Shown here piece by piece: positions 1 through 9,522 of a DNA stretch of 64,000 nucleotides. A model generated the notes under the pieces. It searched no databases. It was not told the DNA's origin and worked only from the letters and a program-made list of their open reading frames with translations. Location of the stretch: positions 2,542,001 to 2,606,000 of the forward strand of contig NZ_AP028032.1 in NCBI RefSeq assembly GCF_030296935.1, in the 5' to 3' direction. The position numbers and the translations under genes are program-made. Source of the stretch: Coprobacter fastidiosus. Its GTDB lineage: Bacteria > Bacteroidota > Bacteroidia > Bacteroidales > Coprobacteraceae. Numbering within the stretch: position 1 is the stretch's first letter; each line of letters starts with the position of its first letter.

Positions 1-1
1 G

Positions 2-922
2 CAGACAGTTTTACGGTCTAAAAATATATGGGGTCCGTATGAGTGGAAAATTGTGATGGCTCAGGGAAATACGAATATAAATGGACCTCATCAGGGAGCA
101 TGGGTAGATACTCCGGATGGAAAAGAGGATTGGTTTTTTCATTTTCAAGATAAAGAAGCGTATGGTCGCGTAGTTCATTTGCAGCCGATGAAGTGGGTTG
201 ACGGATGGCCTGTAATCGGAGTCGATAAAGATGGGGATGGTTGCGGGAGTCCTGTGTATTCTTATAAGAAACCGAATGTCGGGAAAACTTATTCTATTGA
301 AACGCCTGCAGAAAGCGATGAATTCGACTCTTTAGAGTTAGGTTTGCAATGGCAATGGCAGGCAAATCCTAAACCGATATGGTATTTTTGTGACGGAGGT
401 AATAGTTTGTTACGGCTTTACTCTTATTATACCGAAAATCAGGTTAATTTATGGGATGTCCCGAATTTGTTACTACAAAAATTTCCAACGGAAGATTTTA
501 CGGTGACAACGAAGGTCTCATTTGCGCCTTCTTCTAAATATACTGGAGAACGGACAGGTTTGGTTGTAATGGGGGCAGATTATGCCGTGTTGGCAATTGA
601 AAATCGTGCGGACGGATTGATCTTGGTACAGAATGTGTGCCGTAAGGCTGATAAGAAAGGAAAGGAAGAGGAAAATGCGTCGGTAAAGTTATCTGATAAT
701 ACGTTGTTTCTTAGAGTAAAGGTTAAGAAAGATTCCGAGAAAGAAGCTATCTGTTCATTCAGTTATAGTGTAGATGGCAAGAAGTTTATTTCTTTGGGAG
801 AAAACTTTACGGCGAAACCCGGTAAATGGATCGGTGCTAAAGTGGGATTGTTTATTACTCGTCCTAAAGCCGTCAATGATGGAGGTTGGGTGGATATAGA
901 TTGGTTTAGAGTAACGAAATAG
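2..922 (+). CDS. GH43-family glycosidase, 3' part (gene starts before the window)
   Basis: The reading frame is open from the left edge, so this is the C-terminal ~306 residues of a longer protein; the GTG at 53 is internal. The first ~70 residues carry the late part of a GH43 five-bladed propeller, including SKNIWGPYEW and the NGPHQGAWVDT segment typical of beta-xylosidase/arabinofuranosidase-type GH43 enzymes. Residues ~110-305 match the beta-sandwich (concanavalin-like) domain found at the C-terminus of these enzymes, ending in DGGWVDIDWFRV. The family hydrolyses beta-xylosides or alpha-arabinosides in plant glycans; the exact substrate cannot be read from this fragment. It lies upstream of and codirectional with a susCD set, so it is probably part of a plant-glycan PUL. 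The N-terminus and signal peptide are outside the window. Confidence 0.8.
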   Translation, partial: QTVLRSKNIWGPYEWKIVMAQGNTNINGPHQGAWVDTPDGKEDWFFHFQDKEAYGRVVHLQPMKWVDGWPVIGVDKDGDGCGSPVYSYKKPNVGKTYSIETPAESDEFDSLELGLQWQWQANPKPIWYFCDGGNSLLRLYSYYTENQVNLWDVPNLLLQKFPTEDFTVTTKVSFAPSSKYTGERTGLVVMGADYAVLAIENRADGLILVQNVCRKADKKGKEEENASVKLSDNTLFLRVKVKKDSEKEAICSFSYSVDGKKFISLGENFTAKPGKWIGAKVGLFITRPKAVNDGGWVDIDWFRVTK

Positions 923-1074
923 CTTTTAAAAGTTTTATTTGAAGATATTATCAAAAAATCCTATAAAAGTGACAATTTATGCTCATGTTGCCGTTTGTAT
1001 TCGGTGTATTTTTGGGCTTGTAATATGATAGCCGTGTGAAATTGTAAGAGTTCATTTTTAGTTTTTCGATAGAG

Positions 1075-1111
1075 AAGGTTGTCCAGAAAAACGATCGTTT
1101 GATTGGACTTG
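1075..1111 (+). repeat. Direct repeat copy 1 with CGATCG dyad
   Basis: The segment reads AAGGTTGTCC, then GA-rich sequence, then the perfect 12-base palindrome AAACGATCGTTT at 1089-1100, then an ATTGGA tail. A second copy starts 116 bases downstream. Conserved parts are GGTTGTCC, GAAAA, the palindrome and the GGA tail. It may be a binding site for the regulator of the downstream susCD genes; this is inference. Confidence 0.6.
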
Positions 1112-1190
1112 AACAGTCTCCGGAGAAATAAAAAATAAAAGATTGAATATGTATGACTTGTAAAGTCGAGTGCGTGGTTATTTTGAGAAA

Positions 1191-1228
1191 AAGGTTGTCC
1201 TGAAAAAACGATCGTTTCATCGGATGCC
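1191..1228 (+). repeat. Direct repeat copy 2 with CGATCG dyad
   Basis: This is the second copy of the repeat, with GGTTGTCC at 1193-1200 and the identical palindrome AAACGATCGTTT at 1206-1217, followed by an ATCGGA tail. The two palindromes are 117 bases apart centre to centre, about eleven helical turns, so both could face the same side of the DNA. Confidence 0.6.
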
Positions 1229-1312
1229 TTTTGTAATACCGGAAAACATATCTTTTTGATAGTTTCATGAATTTAATAAATCATATATCATTAACATTAA
1301 ATCCAAGTACTA

Positions 1313-4300
1313 ATGAACGAAAATCTGAAATTGAGAAGTTTGGGTATTCTTCTGTTGATGTGCTTATTCAGCTTTGGTGCGTATGCTCAGGGACGACAAG
1401 TTTCCGGTACGGTTACCGATGCGAAGGGTGAGCCTCAAATCGGAGTATCTGTCGGAGTGAAAGGTACTACTCAGGGTACTATGACCGATATCGACGGTAA
1501 ATTTAAAATTAAAGTTCCTTCGGATAAGTCGGTTCTGCGTTTTACTTATGTGGGTTTTAAGCCTCATGAAGTTACGGTAGGAAAACAATCGACATTTAAA
1601 ATCGTGCTTCACGAAGAGGCGAAAGATCTTGATGAGGTGGTTGTAATCGGTTATGGTACAGTGCGTAAAGGTGAGTTGACCGGTGCAACGGCTTCTATTA
1701 ATGAGAAGATGTTAAAGGATATTCCTGTAGCGTCTGCAGCCGAAGCCTTGACCGGACGTTTGTCAGGGGTACAAGTGACGACGACGGAAGGTTCTCCTGA
1801 TGCGGAAATACAGATACGTGTACGTGGGGGAGGTTCTATAACTCAAGATAATTCTCCTCTTTATATTGTGGATGGTTTCCCGGTAAATAGTATCGGAGAT
1901 ATCTCTCCTTCGGATATAAAGGATATGCGTGTGTTGAAGGATGCTGCGTCTACTGCTATTTATGGGGCACGTGGAGCTAATGGGGTTATTCTTATTACGA
2001 CAAAAGAGGGTACGGAAGGGAAAATCACCGTTGATTTTAATGCTTATTGGGGAGCTAAGAAGATCACCAAATATTTGGATATGATGAGCCCTTATGATTA
2101 TGTAATGTGGCAATATGAGTTAGATCCCAGTTCCAAGACAACTCCGGAGACCGGTTTTAATCGTCTTTATGGAGCTTATCAAGATTTGGATATTTATAAA
2201 TCTAAGCAGGGAACGAATTGGCAGAAAGAGGTTTTCGGCCGTACGGCATTTCAGCAAAATTATAACTTGAATATTAGCGGAGGTTCTAAAGCTACCAAAT
2301 TCAGTTTAGGATTGAATCATATTGATGAGAATAGTATAATGATAGGCTCTGGATTTCAGAAGAGTAATATCAATTTTAAGTTGAAAACCGAAATCAATAA
2401 GCATTTAAGCTTCGATTTCAATACCCGTTTGAACTATCAGATTGTTGATGGCGCAGGAGTTTCTTCGGGGAGCGGTTCGACTACCCGTTTGCGTAATTCG
2501 TTGAAGTATGCGCCGGTAAAGGGGATCAGTTCTTTCGGTGTCGATCAGGAGTATGATGACGATGATGATGTTACATCTTCCAGTTTGCTGTATAATCCGG
2601 TAGAGTCTACAAATGATGAATACAAGAAACGAAAAAGATTCTCAAATAACTATCAGGCTGCAGTTAATTGGAAAATTATCAAGCCGTTGACTTTTCGGAG
2701 TGAATGGGGATATGAATTTAAGCGCGAACATACCGAGCAAGTTTGGGGGCCTTCGACCTCGACTGCTAAAGGAGAAGCCGGTAAACCATCTGCGACTTTT
2801 ACAAAGGTAGACGGATCTTCATATCGTATCGCTAATACATTGACTTATGATCAGAGAAATTTTGTGAAGGGTCATAATTTGAATATCGTGTTGGGACAAG
2901 AGGTTTATGCTCAGGATTCGGAAGAACTGGTAGCTAACTCAAAGTTCTTTCCTCAATCGATGACAACCAGTGAAATATTGGCTATGATGTCGGCGGGAAA
3001 GGCTCAGCCTACGGAAACGACGATTGCTTTGCCGAATCGTCTGTCTTCATTCTTCGGACGGATTAACTATTCTGCATTAGATCGTTATTTGGCTACGGTA
3101 ACTTTCCGTGCCGACGGATCGAGCAAATTTGCAAAGGGTAATCGTTGGGGATTCTTTCCTTCTGCAGCTTTTGCTTGGAGAGTTTCCGGTGAGCCTTTTA
3201 TGGTTGACTATGACTGGATATCGGATTTGAAAATACGTGTAAGTGTGGGTACTGCCGGAAATAACCGCATCTCGGATGGCCTTTGGAAAAATACTTATAA
3301 TGGTACGGAGAGTGTGAAGGATTATTATATTAACGGGGAGATCGTTTCTTATTTAGTTCCCGGGAAACAGTTGGCAAATCCGGATCTGAAGTGGGAGACG
3401 ACATTGACCCGGAATATCGGTGTCGATTATTCGTTTTGGAATTCTCGTGTTTCCGGAGCTCTCGATTTTTATTGGAATACGACACATGATCTGTTGATCG
3501 AAGCTCCTATCGCTTCGAGTAGCGGTTATACAACACAATATCAGAATTTCGGACGTACCTCGAATAAAGGGATCGAGTTCAATGTAGATGCCTTGATCGT
3601 AAATAAGAAAGATTTTTCTTTGAGTGCATCGTTCAATATCGGCTTTAATAAGAATAGAGTAGAAAAGTTTAAGAACGGAGAATCTAATTATAAAACATAT
3701 TCTTCTAAGTGGAATGGAAATAGTGCTGCTCCTTTTGATGATTATATTATCCGTGAAGGTGAAGCTGTGGGGCAGATGTACGGGTATATTACCGGAGGTA
3801 TGTACACTTTTGATGATTTCGATTATATAGGAACGGGGACTTATCCGTATAGATTGAAAGGTGATACTGACGGATCGAAAACAGAAGCGGCTGCTTCTTT
3901 GATAGGTGCTAAATATTTTGGTCCTGGATCATTGAAATTGGTAGATAAAGATGGAAATATAGCTACCAGTACGGATGCTAAGACTGTGATCGGAAATGCC
4001 AATCCTGATTTGATCGGAGGGTTTAACCTGACAGCTCGTTATAAGGGATTTGACTTGTCGGCATTCTTTAATTTCTCTATTGGTAATGATGTGTATAATG
4101 CGAATAAAATAGATAATTCTTGTTATTCCGGATCACGGAAATACAATAATCTTGTAGAAGAGATGAAGAACCGATTTACCTATATCGATCCGGCAACCGG
4201 TTATCTGGCATATAATGATCCTGTAAGATTGGCAGAGATCAATAAAAATGCGACGATATGGAGTCCGTATATGACAACTGCCGTTTTACACTCGTGGGCA

Positions 4301-4555
4301 GTAGAAGACGGATCGTTTTTACGGTTTAATAATCTGACATTGGGTTACACTTTCCCCAAACGTTGGGTTAAGAAACTGGGATTGACTAATCTTCGCATTT
4401 ACGGAACAGTTTATAATGTTTGCGTGATTACCGGATATAGCGGATTTGATCCGGAAGTAAGTACTCGTAACAGTACGGCCATGACTCCGGGTGTAGATTA
4501 TTCTGCTTATCCGAAGAGTCGTTCATTCATCGGTGGTGTTAATGTAAGTTTCTGA
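1313..4555 (+). CDS. SusC/RagA-type TonB-dependent outer-membrane transporter
   Basis: The 1080-residue protein is of usual SusC length. A signal peptide (residues ~8-26, ending AYAQ) is followed by a carboxypeptidase-regulatory-like beta-sandwich (GTVTDAKGEP...GVSVGVKGT, ~30-105), a DEVVVIGYGT segment resembling a TonB box (~110), a plug domain with the IYGARGANGVILITTK motif (~215-235), and a 22-strand barrel ending in GGVNVSF. No N-terminal STN domain is present, so it probably does not signal to an anti-sigma factor. It imports oligosaccharides through the outer membrane together with the SusD encoded next. Context with GH43 points to a plant-type glycan; the substrate is not proven. Confidence 0.93.
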   Translation: MNENLKLRSLGILLLMCLFSFGAYAQGRQVSGTVTDAKGEPQIGVSVGVKGTTQGTMTDIDGKFKIKVPSDKSVLRFTYVGFKPHEVTVGKQSTFKIVLHEEAKDLDEVVVIGYGTVRKGELTGATASINEKMLKDIPVASAAEALTGRLSGVQVTTTEGSPDAEIQIRVRGGGSITQDNSPLYIVDGFPVNSIGDISPSDIKDMRVLKDAASTAIYGARGANGVILITTKEGTEGKITVDFNAYWGAKKITKYLDMMSPYDYVMWQYELDPSSKTTPETGFNRLYGAYQDLDIYKSKQGTNWQKEVFGRTAFQQNYNLNISGGSKATKFSLGLNHIDENSIMIGSGFQKSNINFKLKTEINKHLSFDFNTRLNYQIVDGAGVSSGSGSTTRLRNSLKYAPVKGISSFGVDQEYDDDDDVTSSSLLYNPVESTNDEYKKRKRFSNNYQAAVNWKIIKPLTFRSEWGYEFKREHTEQVWGPSTSTAKGEAGKPSATFTKVDGSSYRIANTLTYDQRNFVKGHNLNIVLGQEVYAQDSEELVANSKFFPQSMTTSEILAMMSAGKAQPTETTIALPNRLSSFFGRINYSALDRYLATVTFRADGSSKFAKGNRWGFFPSAAFAWRVSGEPFMVDYDWISDLKIRVSVGTAGNNRISDGLWKNTYNGTESVKDYYINGEIVSYLVPGKQLANPDLKWETTLTRNIGVDYSFWNSRVSGALDFYWNTTHDLLIEAPIASSSGYTTQYQNFGRTSNKGIEFNVDALIVNKKDFSLSASFNIGFNKNRVEKFKNGESNYKTYSSKWNGNSAAPFDDYIIREGEAVGQMYGYITGGMYTFDDFDYIGTGTYPYRLKGDTDGSKTEAAASLIGAKYFGPGSLKLVDKDGNIATSTDAKTVIGNANPDLIGGFNLTARYKGFDLSAFFNFSIGNDVYNANKIDNSCYSGSRKYNNLVEEMKNRFTYIDPATGYLAYNDPVRLAEINKNATIWSPYMTTAVLHSWAVEDGSFLRFNNLTLGYTFPKRWVKKLGLTNLRIYGTVYNVCVITGYSGFDPEVSTRNSTAMTPGVDYSAYPKSRSFIGGVNVSF

Positions 4556-4589
4556 TCGTAGGATGTATAACTCTAAAAATCGATTTAAA

Positions 4590-6437
4590 ATGAAAAAAAC
4601 AGCATATTTATTATTGTCGGTACTTTGCTTCGGTTTGGTTTCGTGCGAAGATTATTTGGACACGGATTCTGCCTCTTATTTGTCTCCGGATATCGTATAC
4701 AACTCAATTGCATATACCGATCAGGCAATCTTGGGTATTTATGCTCAATTACCTCAAGATCAGATTTATGGCTCTCGGCTGCAGTTTACCTACGGATCGG
4801 GAAGCGATTGTGATACTTATGGAACTTCTAATCCTACGGATACGAAGAATTCCGGTTTGGCAAATTATAACGGGACTTCTGATAATACAGCTATTTCTAA
4901 AGAATGGGATGCAATTTATAAGACGATAGAGATGGCGAGTGTCGCTATTGACGGTATCCGAAACAGTGAATTGTTAAAATCCGGAACAGTTGATGAACAA
5001 GCTCAAATGAGAGAATATCTCGGGGAGGCTTTGACTTTGCGGGCACTGCTTTATTTTGAAGTGGTTCGGAATTTCGGAGACGTTCCTTTTAAGGATGAGC
5101 CGACCAATAGTGATGGGTCGAATATTTATCTGCCGGCAACGGATAGAGATGAAATATATGAACATATTATTGCTGATGCCGAGGAGGCTGCCGGGTATTT
5201 GCCTTGGTTGGAATCTTCTGCTAATGTGGAACGTGTGTCAAAGGGTTTTGCTTATGGGTTGGCTGCTCGTATGAGTTTGGCTTGTGCCGGATATTCTATG
5301 CGTAATCTTCCGGGCTTCCCTTTGAAAACTCCTGATTTTTCTGTACAGAAGTCTTATTATGAGAGAGCATTGAAAAATTGCAATGCGATTATTAAAGATC
5401 CGAATAATCCTCATGGTCTGGAAGACACTTTTGCGAAAGTGTTTGATAACCAGACTCAGCAGAAATATGGAGAGAAGAGTGAAGATTTGTTTGAAGTCGG
5501 TCTTGGTCTCGGACTTAGTGGTGAGGTAGGATATACTTCCGGTGTTCGTTTTTATCAAAGTGCGATTTATGGGCGTAATAATTCGGTGCAAGTTGTGACC
5601 AATGCTTATTATTTGTATAGTTTTGATCGGGATGATATGCGTCGTGATGTAACTATCGCTCCGTATAATTATAATAAATCGGGAACGGAAAAAGAGGAGA
5701 TGTTTAGTAATCTGTATGAATTTACGTTTGCAAAGTGGGATGTGCGTAATTTGAAAGCTTATATTACACAGAATAAAGAGGCCACGAATAAATTGATGAC
5801 GGGTATCAATTGGTGTATTATGCGCTATTCGGATGTGTTGTTAATGGCTGCGGAAGCAAATGTATGGCTTGCGGAGAATGGCGGTGATGGAAACCTTGGT
5901 GAAGCCCGTGCTTATGTGAAAGAGGTGCGGAGACGTAATTTCTCTGATGCTTTGCAGGCTACGAAAGTAGATGCTTATGTCGATAATGCTTCTGATTTGA
6001 TGCAGGTGATCAAGGATGAACGTATGTTTGAATTCGGAGGAGAGGCGATTCGTAAATTCGATTTGATACGTTGGGGAGAATTGAGTCAGAAAGTTGCAGA
6101 GTATCGTACGACTTTAAAACAAATGTATGCAGGAGAATATGAGATAACTCTGCCGGAACTTGTTTACTTTAAGTATAATTCCGACGGATCTACTATCGAT
6201 AAATCGTCTGTCGATTATTTTGGTGAAAACGGTGTTCCTGAAGGTGTAGAAGGAAAAGATTGGGATAGCGTGAATTGGTTTAAGAAAAAGGATACGGATA
6301 TCGCTAAAGCCAGTGATAAGATCGATGCTATTTTGGGCGGATTGGATAAAGTTTATTATTGTCGCCATCTGTTCCCGATCCACGAATCGACTATCAGCTC
6401 ATCTCAAGGCAAACTGTCTAACAGTTACGGATTTTAA
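4590..6437 (+). CDS. SusD/RagB-family glycan-binding lipoprotein
   Basis: The start is placed at the ATG at 4590 because it gives a clean lipoprotein signal (MKKTAYLLLSVLCFGLVSC, lipobox LVSC); an ATG at 4563 would add nine charged or polar residues. The protein is ~615 residues, within the SusD range. Typical SusD features are the SCEDYLDT start of the mature protein, TPR-like helices with RALLYFEVVRNFGDVPF (~155-175), and the C-terminal RMFEFGGEAIRKFDLIRWGE and CRHLFPIHES segments. It forms the lid on the preceding SusC barrel and captures the sugar at the cell surface. It follows susC by 34 bases in the same transcript. Confidence 0.92.
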   Translation: MKKTAYLLLSVLCFGLVSCEDYLDTDSASYLSPDIVYNSIAYTDQAILGIYAQLPQDQIYGSRLQFTYGSGSDCDTYGTSNPTDTKNSGLANYNGTSDNTAISKEWDAIYKTIEMASVAIDGIRNSELLKSGTVDEQAQMREYLGEALTLRALLYFEVVRNFGDVPFKDEPTNSDGSNIYLPATDRDEIYEHIIADAEEAAGYLPWLESSANVERVSKGFAYGLAARMSLACAGYSMRNLPGFPLKTPDFSVQKSYYERALKNCNAIIKDPNNPHGLEDTFAKVFDNQTQQKYGEKSEDLFEVGLGLGLSGEVGYTSGVRFYQSAIYGRNNSVQVVTNAYYLYSFDRDDMRRDVTIAPYNYNKSGTEKEEMFSNLYEFTFAKWDVRNLKAYITQNKEATNKLMTGINWCIMRYSDVLLMAAEANVWLAENGGDGNLGEARAYVKEVRRRNFSDALQATKVDAYVDNASDLMQVIKDERMFEFGGEAIRKFDLIRWGELSQKVAEYRTTLKQMYAGEYEITLPELVYFKYNSDGSTIDKSSVDYFGENGVPEGVEGKDWDSVNWFKKKDTDIAKASDKIDAILGGLDKVYYCRHLFPIHESTISSSQGKLSNSYGF

Positions 6438-6460
6438 TTAACCATTAATACTACGTGAAA

Positions 6461-8059
6461 ATGAAGAATATAAAATATATAATTTTGTCTTCGGTCATCG
6501 TACTGGCAACGGGGCTTGTTTCTTGTCTCGATTCGGAGTTCGATGTGGATGAAAGCTATAATCGGTTGTTTTCTCCGGTCTCTTTTGAGACGACGAATGA
6601 AACTTCGACGACTGTCGATTTTACATGGAAAAATATTCCGGCAGCCAGCTATTATCTTATAGAGCTGAGTCTTACGGAAGATTTTGCCGAAGTTTATAAA
6701 ACATACGGAGAGAATCAGGAAATAACAACAAATGCTTATACGGCAACGGGGCTTACTCCGAATACGGATTATTGGGCACGTATCAAGTGTATGTCTACTC
6801 AGGGAATACCTGAATCTAAGTATTCTCAGGTGATAACTTTTACTACAAAAAAACTGGTAAACGTGGAATTTTCTACCACGGTAGATGCAACATGGATACG
6901 TTTGTCATGGATAGTTCCGGAGGGATCGGTCAATAATGTGACAAAGATTGTTTTAAAAGATGCTGCGGGTGCGATCGTAAAGTCGGTTGAGGATGCTGCG
7001 GAGTTAGCTGATAATACTCTTCTTTTTGAAAATCTGACCGCATTGACGACTTATCATTGGGAGGCTTATGACGGGGCGACACTCTTCGATGAAGATGATG
7101 TAACAACTTTGCCCGATGTGCTTCCGGGTACCGATATTATAGAAATCGATAACACGACTACTGAGAATATCAATACATTGATAGCGGCAACTACACAAGG
7201 GAATATTTTGATCAAAATTGCTGCGGGGACAACTTTGAATGTAGTAACGGAAGATGGCTCTGATACCGGCTTTATCATTCCGGTGGGTAAATCTGTAACG
7301 ATAAAAGGTATTGTTACTGAAGCGAACCGAACCAATTTGCCGATAATTAAAATGAAAGAATTCAATTTTACTCAAATGCCGTCTCTGACTCTTGAGAATG
7401 TTCATATTATCGGTTCTGGGACGCAAGCTTCTTATGTGATAAAAGGTGAGGCAGATCAGACTCAACTCGATAAGATAGAGATCGATAATTGCATTATCGA
7501 AAATATGCGTGGAATATTCAGTTTACGCAGTACGTCGCCGTTAGCTCCGGAAGTTACGGTAAATAATACGACAATAAGAGATCTGAAAGATTATGGAGTA
7601 TTCCAAAGTGAAGCCAGTGCGGGAGGAGGATATAAATCGATTGTCGTAACTAATTCGACGTTCGATGGCATTCAGTATTTATTACGGGCAAAGAATGCTC
7701 CTACGGCTTATAATGTTATTTCATTCTCGGATTGTACATTTAATAAGACGGTTTTGGATGGCAAATATTTAGTAGATTTAGCTAATGCCACTCAATCTTT
7801 GACTACATTCGAGTTTGTAAATTGTATTTTCGGGTCGGCTTATTCGGGAACTCCTAAAGTGACTAAAGCTCCGACCAAACCGACATTTACGAATTGTTAT
7901 AAAACAACAGATTTTGCTCCTTCATCGATGGATGGTGTAATCGATTATGAAAAGTCGGCGGCAGATTTGTTTACTGATCCTTCTTCCGGAAATTTCTTGA
8001 TTAAGGATGCATCCTTTATTGGAAAGGATAGTGCCGGTGATCCTATTTGGAGACCATAA
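6461..8059 (+). CDS. PUL surface lipoprotein with fibronectin III and beta-helix-like (DUF4957/DUF5123-type) regions
   Basis: The ATG at 6461 starts a lipoprotein signal (lipobox LVSC at ~21-24); a GTG two codons upstream is less likely. Residues ~40-125 look like a fibronectin type III fold (TVDFTWKNIPAASYYLIEL, TGLTPNTDYWARI), and a second such domain seems to follow (~128-212). From ~225 onward, repeated short beta-strands (SLTLENVHIIGSG, KIEIDNCIIENM, EVTVNNTTIRDL, SIVVTNSTFDGI) have the rhythm of a right-handed parallel beta-helix, as in DUF4957/DUF5123 proteins found beside SusCD in pectin- or hemicellulose-type PULs. It is most likely a surface glycan-binding protein in the SusE/F position. 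No enzymatic residues were recognised. A terminator-like hairpin follows. Confidence 0.8.
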   Translation: MKNIKYIILSSVIVLATGLVSCLDSEFDVDESYNRLFSPVSFETTNETSTTVDFTWKNIPAASYYLIELSLTEDFAEVYKTYGENQEITTNAYTATGLTPNTDYWARIKCMSTQGIPESKYSQVITFTTKKLVNVEFSTTVDATWIRLSWIVPEGSVNNVTKIVLKDAAGAIVKSVEDAAELADNTLLFENLTALTTYHWEAYDGATLFDEDDVTTLPDVLPGTDIIEIDNTTTENINTLIAATTQGNILIKIAAGTTLNVVTEDGSDTGFIIPVGKSVTIKGIVTEANRTNLPIIKMKEFNFTQMPSLTLENVHIIGSGTQASYVIKGEADQTQLDKIEIDNCIIENMRGIFSLRSTSPLAPEVTVNNTTIRDLKDYGVFQSEASAGGGYKSIVVTNSTFDGIQYLLRAKNAPTAYNVISFSDCTFNKTVLDGKYLVDLANATQSLTTFEFVNCIFGSAYSGTPKVTKAPTKPTFTNCYKTTDFAPSSMDGVIDYEKSAADLFTDPSSGNFLIKDASFIGKDSAGDPIWRP

Positions 8060-8082
8060 TACGCTTTAAATACTTGGATGAG

Positions 8083-8125
8083 AGAAGGGGTGTCCGGATA
8101 TTACGGATGCCTCTTTTCGTTTTTA
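8083..8125 (+). terminator. Rho-independent-type terminator after the first PUL
   Basis: GGGGTGTCCG and CGGATGCCTC form a G-U-containing stem around a 7-base loop, followed by TTTTCGTTTTT. It closes the susCD-lipoprotein transcript. Confidence 0.6.
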
Positions 8126-8301
8126 TTCTATTCTAAATTTTCCGATAAGGAAATATTATCAGGTTATTTTCGAATTTTTTACTTGTCGGATAACCTGCTA
8201 TCCTCCTCGTAAAAACGAAAGAAATTCTCAAACCGATCCCCGAGTAAAACTTTGACAAGCTCTTAATTTTCAAAACTTATTTTTATATTAATTTTTTGAT
8301 G

Positions 8302-8309
8302 TACCTTTG
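8302..8309 (+). promoter_or_regulatory. Candidate -7 box of the purT promoter
   Basis: TACCTTTG matches the Bacteroidota TAnnTTTG element 22 bases before the purT start. A good -33 TTTG at the expected distance was not seen. Confidence 0.5.
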
Positions 8310-8331
8310 AGGACACACAAAACAGACGAAT

Positions 8332-9522
8332 ATGACAAAAATAGGAACAACCTTATCTGAAGTCGGTAAAAAAGCTCTTCTATGCGGTTCAGGAGAGTTA
8401 GGTAAAGAAGTTGCAATCGAATTGCAACGGTACGGAGTAGAAGTCGTAGCTCTGGATAAATATCCTAATGCTCCGGCTATGCAAGTAGCTCATCGTTCAT
8501 ATGTCCTTTCGATGTTGGACGGGGTACGTTTACGGGAAATTATAGAGGTGGAGAAGCCTGATTATATTATTCCGGAAGTAGAAGCGATCGCTACTTCTAC
8601 TTTGGTGGAACTTGAAAAAGAAGGGTTTCATGTTACTCCTACGGCGAATGCCGCTTATCTGACGATGAATCGGGAGGGGATTCGCCGATTGGCAGCCGAG
8701 ACTTTAGGTATAAAGACTTCGACATATAAATTTGCTTCGACTCGGGAAGAGTTTAATGAGGCGGTTAAAACAATCGGAGTCCCGTGTATGGTGAAGCCTA
8801 TTATGAGTTCTTCAGGACACGGACAGAGCCTTGTGCGTTCGATGGCAGATATGGATAAAGCGTGGCAGTATGCACAGGAAGGCGGCCGGGCGGGAGCTGG
8901 TCGTGTAATTGTCGAGGGATTTGTGGATTTCGATTACGAGATTACGTTATTGACCGTGCGGCATATAGGAGGGACGGCCTTTCTTAAACCGATCGGACAT
9001 CATCAGGTCGACGGTGATTATCGGGAGTCTTGGCAACCGCAAGCTATGAGTGCAGAAGCGTTGAAACGGGCAGAAGAGATTGCCGGGAAAATAACGAACG
9101 CATTAGGCGGCTGGGGAATTTTCGGTGTGGAATTGTTTGTGAAAGGGGATGATGTGATTTTCAGTGAAGTTTCCCCGCGCCCTCATGATACGGGTATGGT
9201 AACAATGATTTCTCAAGATTTGTCGGAGTTTGCTTTGCATGCCCGTGCTGTTTTGGGCTTACCTGTTCCGGGAGTACGTTTTTATCGTCCTTCGGCTTCG
9301 AAAGCTATTGTTGTAGAAGGAGATACGGATAAGGTAGAATTTGATAATCTGGAAGAAGTGTTGTCCGAACCGGATGTTCAATTGCGTATTTTCGGTAAAG
9401 CGGAAGTGAAAGGACACCGTCGGTTGGGCGTGATTCTTGCCAGTGCCGATACAGTGGAGGAGGCGCTGGCTAAAGCGGAACGGGCTTATAAGAAACTAAA
9501 AATAAATGTTCTTCCCAGATAA
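8332..9522 (+). CDS. purT: Formate-dependent phosphoribosylglycinamide formyltransferase (GAR transformylase 2)
   Basis: The 396 residues match full-length PurT, an ATP-grasp enzyme that uses formate and ATP to formylate glycinamide ribonucleotide in purine synthesis. Visible features are the N-terminal [24 protein letters not shown] nucleotide-binding region (~22-45), the central ATP-grasp segment [15 protein letters not shown] (~153-167), and the metal/ATP site [15 protein letters not shown] (~280-295). It acts in the cytoplasm. The stop codon overlaps the next start (TAATG), so it is translationally coupled to the AcpH-like gene. The ATG lies 22 bases after a promoter -7 box. Confidence 0.96.
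   Translation: MTKIGTTLSEVGKKALLCGSGELGKEVAIELQRYGVEVVALDKYPNAPAMQVAHRSYVLSMLDGVRLREIIEVEKPDYIIPEVEAIATSTLVELEKEGFHVTPTANAAYLTMNREGIRRLAAETLGIKTSTYKFASTREEFNEAVKTIGVPCMVKPIMSSSGHGQSLVRSMADMDKAWQYAQEGGRAGAGRVIVEGFVDFDYEITLLTVRHIGGTAFLKPIGHHQVDGDYRESWQPQAMSAEALKRAEEIAGKITNALGGWGIFGVELFVKGDDVIFSEVSPRPHDTGMVTMISQDLSEFALHARAVLGLPVPGVRFYRPSASKAIVVEGDTDKVEFDNLEEVLSEPDVQLRIFGKAEVKGHRRLGVILASADTVEEALAKAERAYKKLKINVLPR

Larger units (their letters stand above)
923..1312. promoter_or_regulatory. Intergenic region between GH43 gene and susC, with likely control elements
   Basis: About 390 bases contain no convincing gene. The region holds two copies of a ~36-base direct repeat (annotated separately) that end roughly 85 and 200 bases before the susC start. 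No clean TAnnTTTG promoter box was found close to susC. The size, the AT-rich sequence and the repeats suggest that susC has its own regulated promoter here. Confidence 0.5.
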
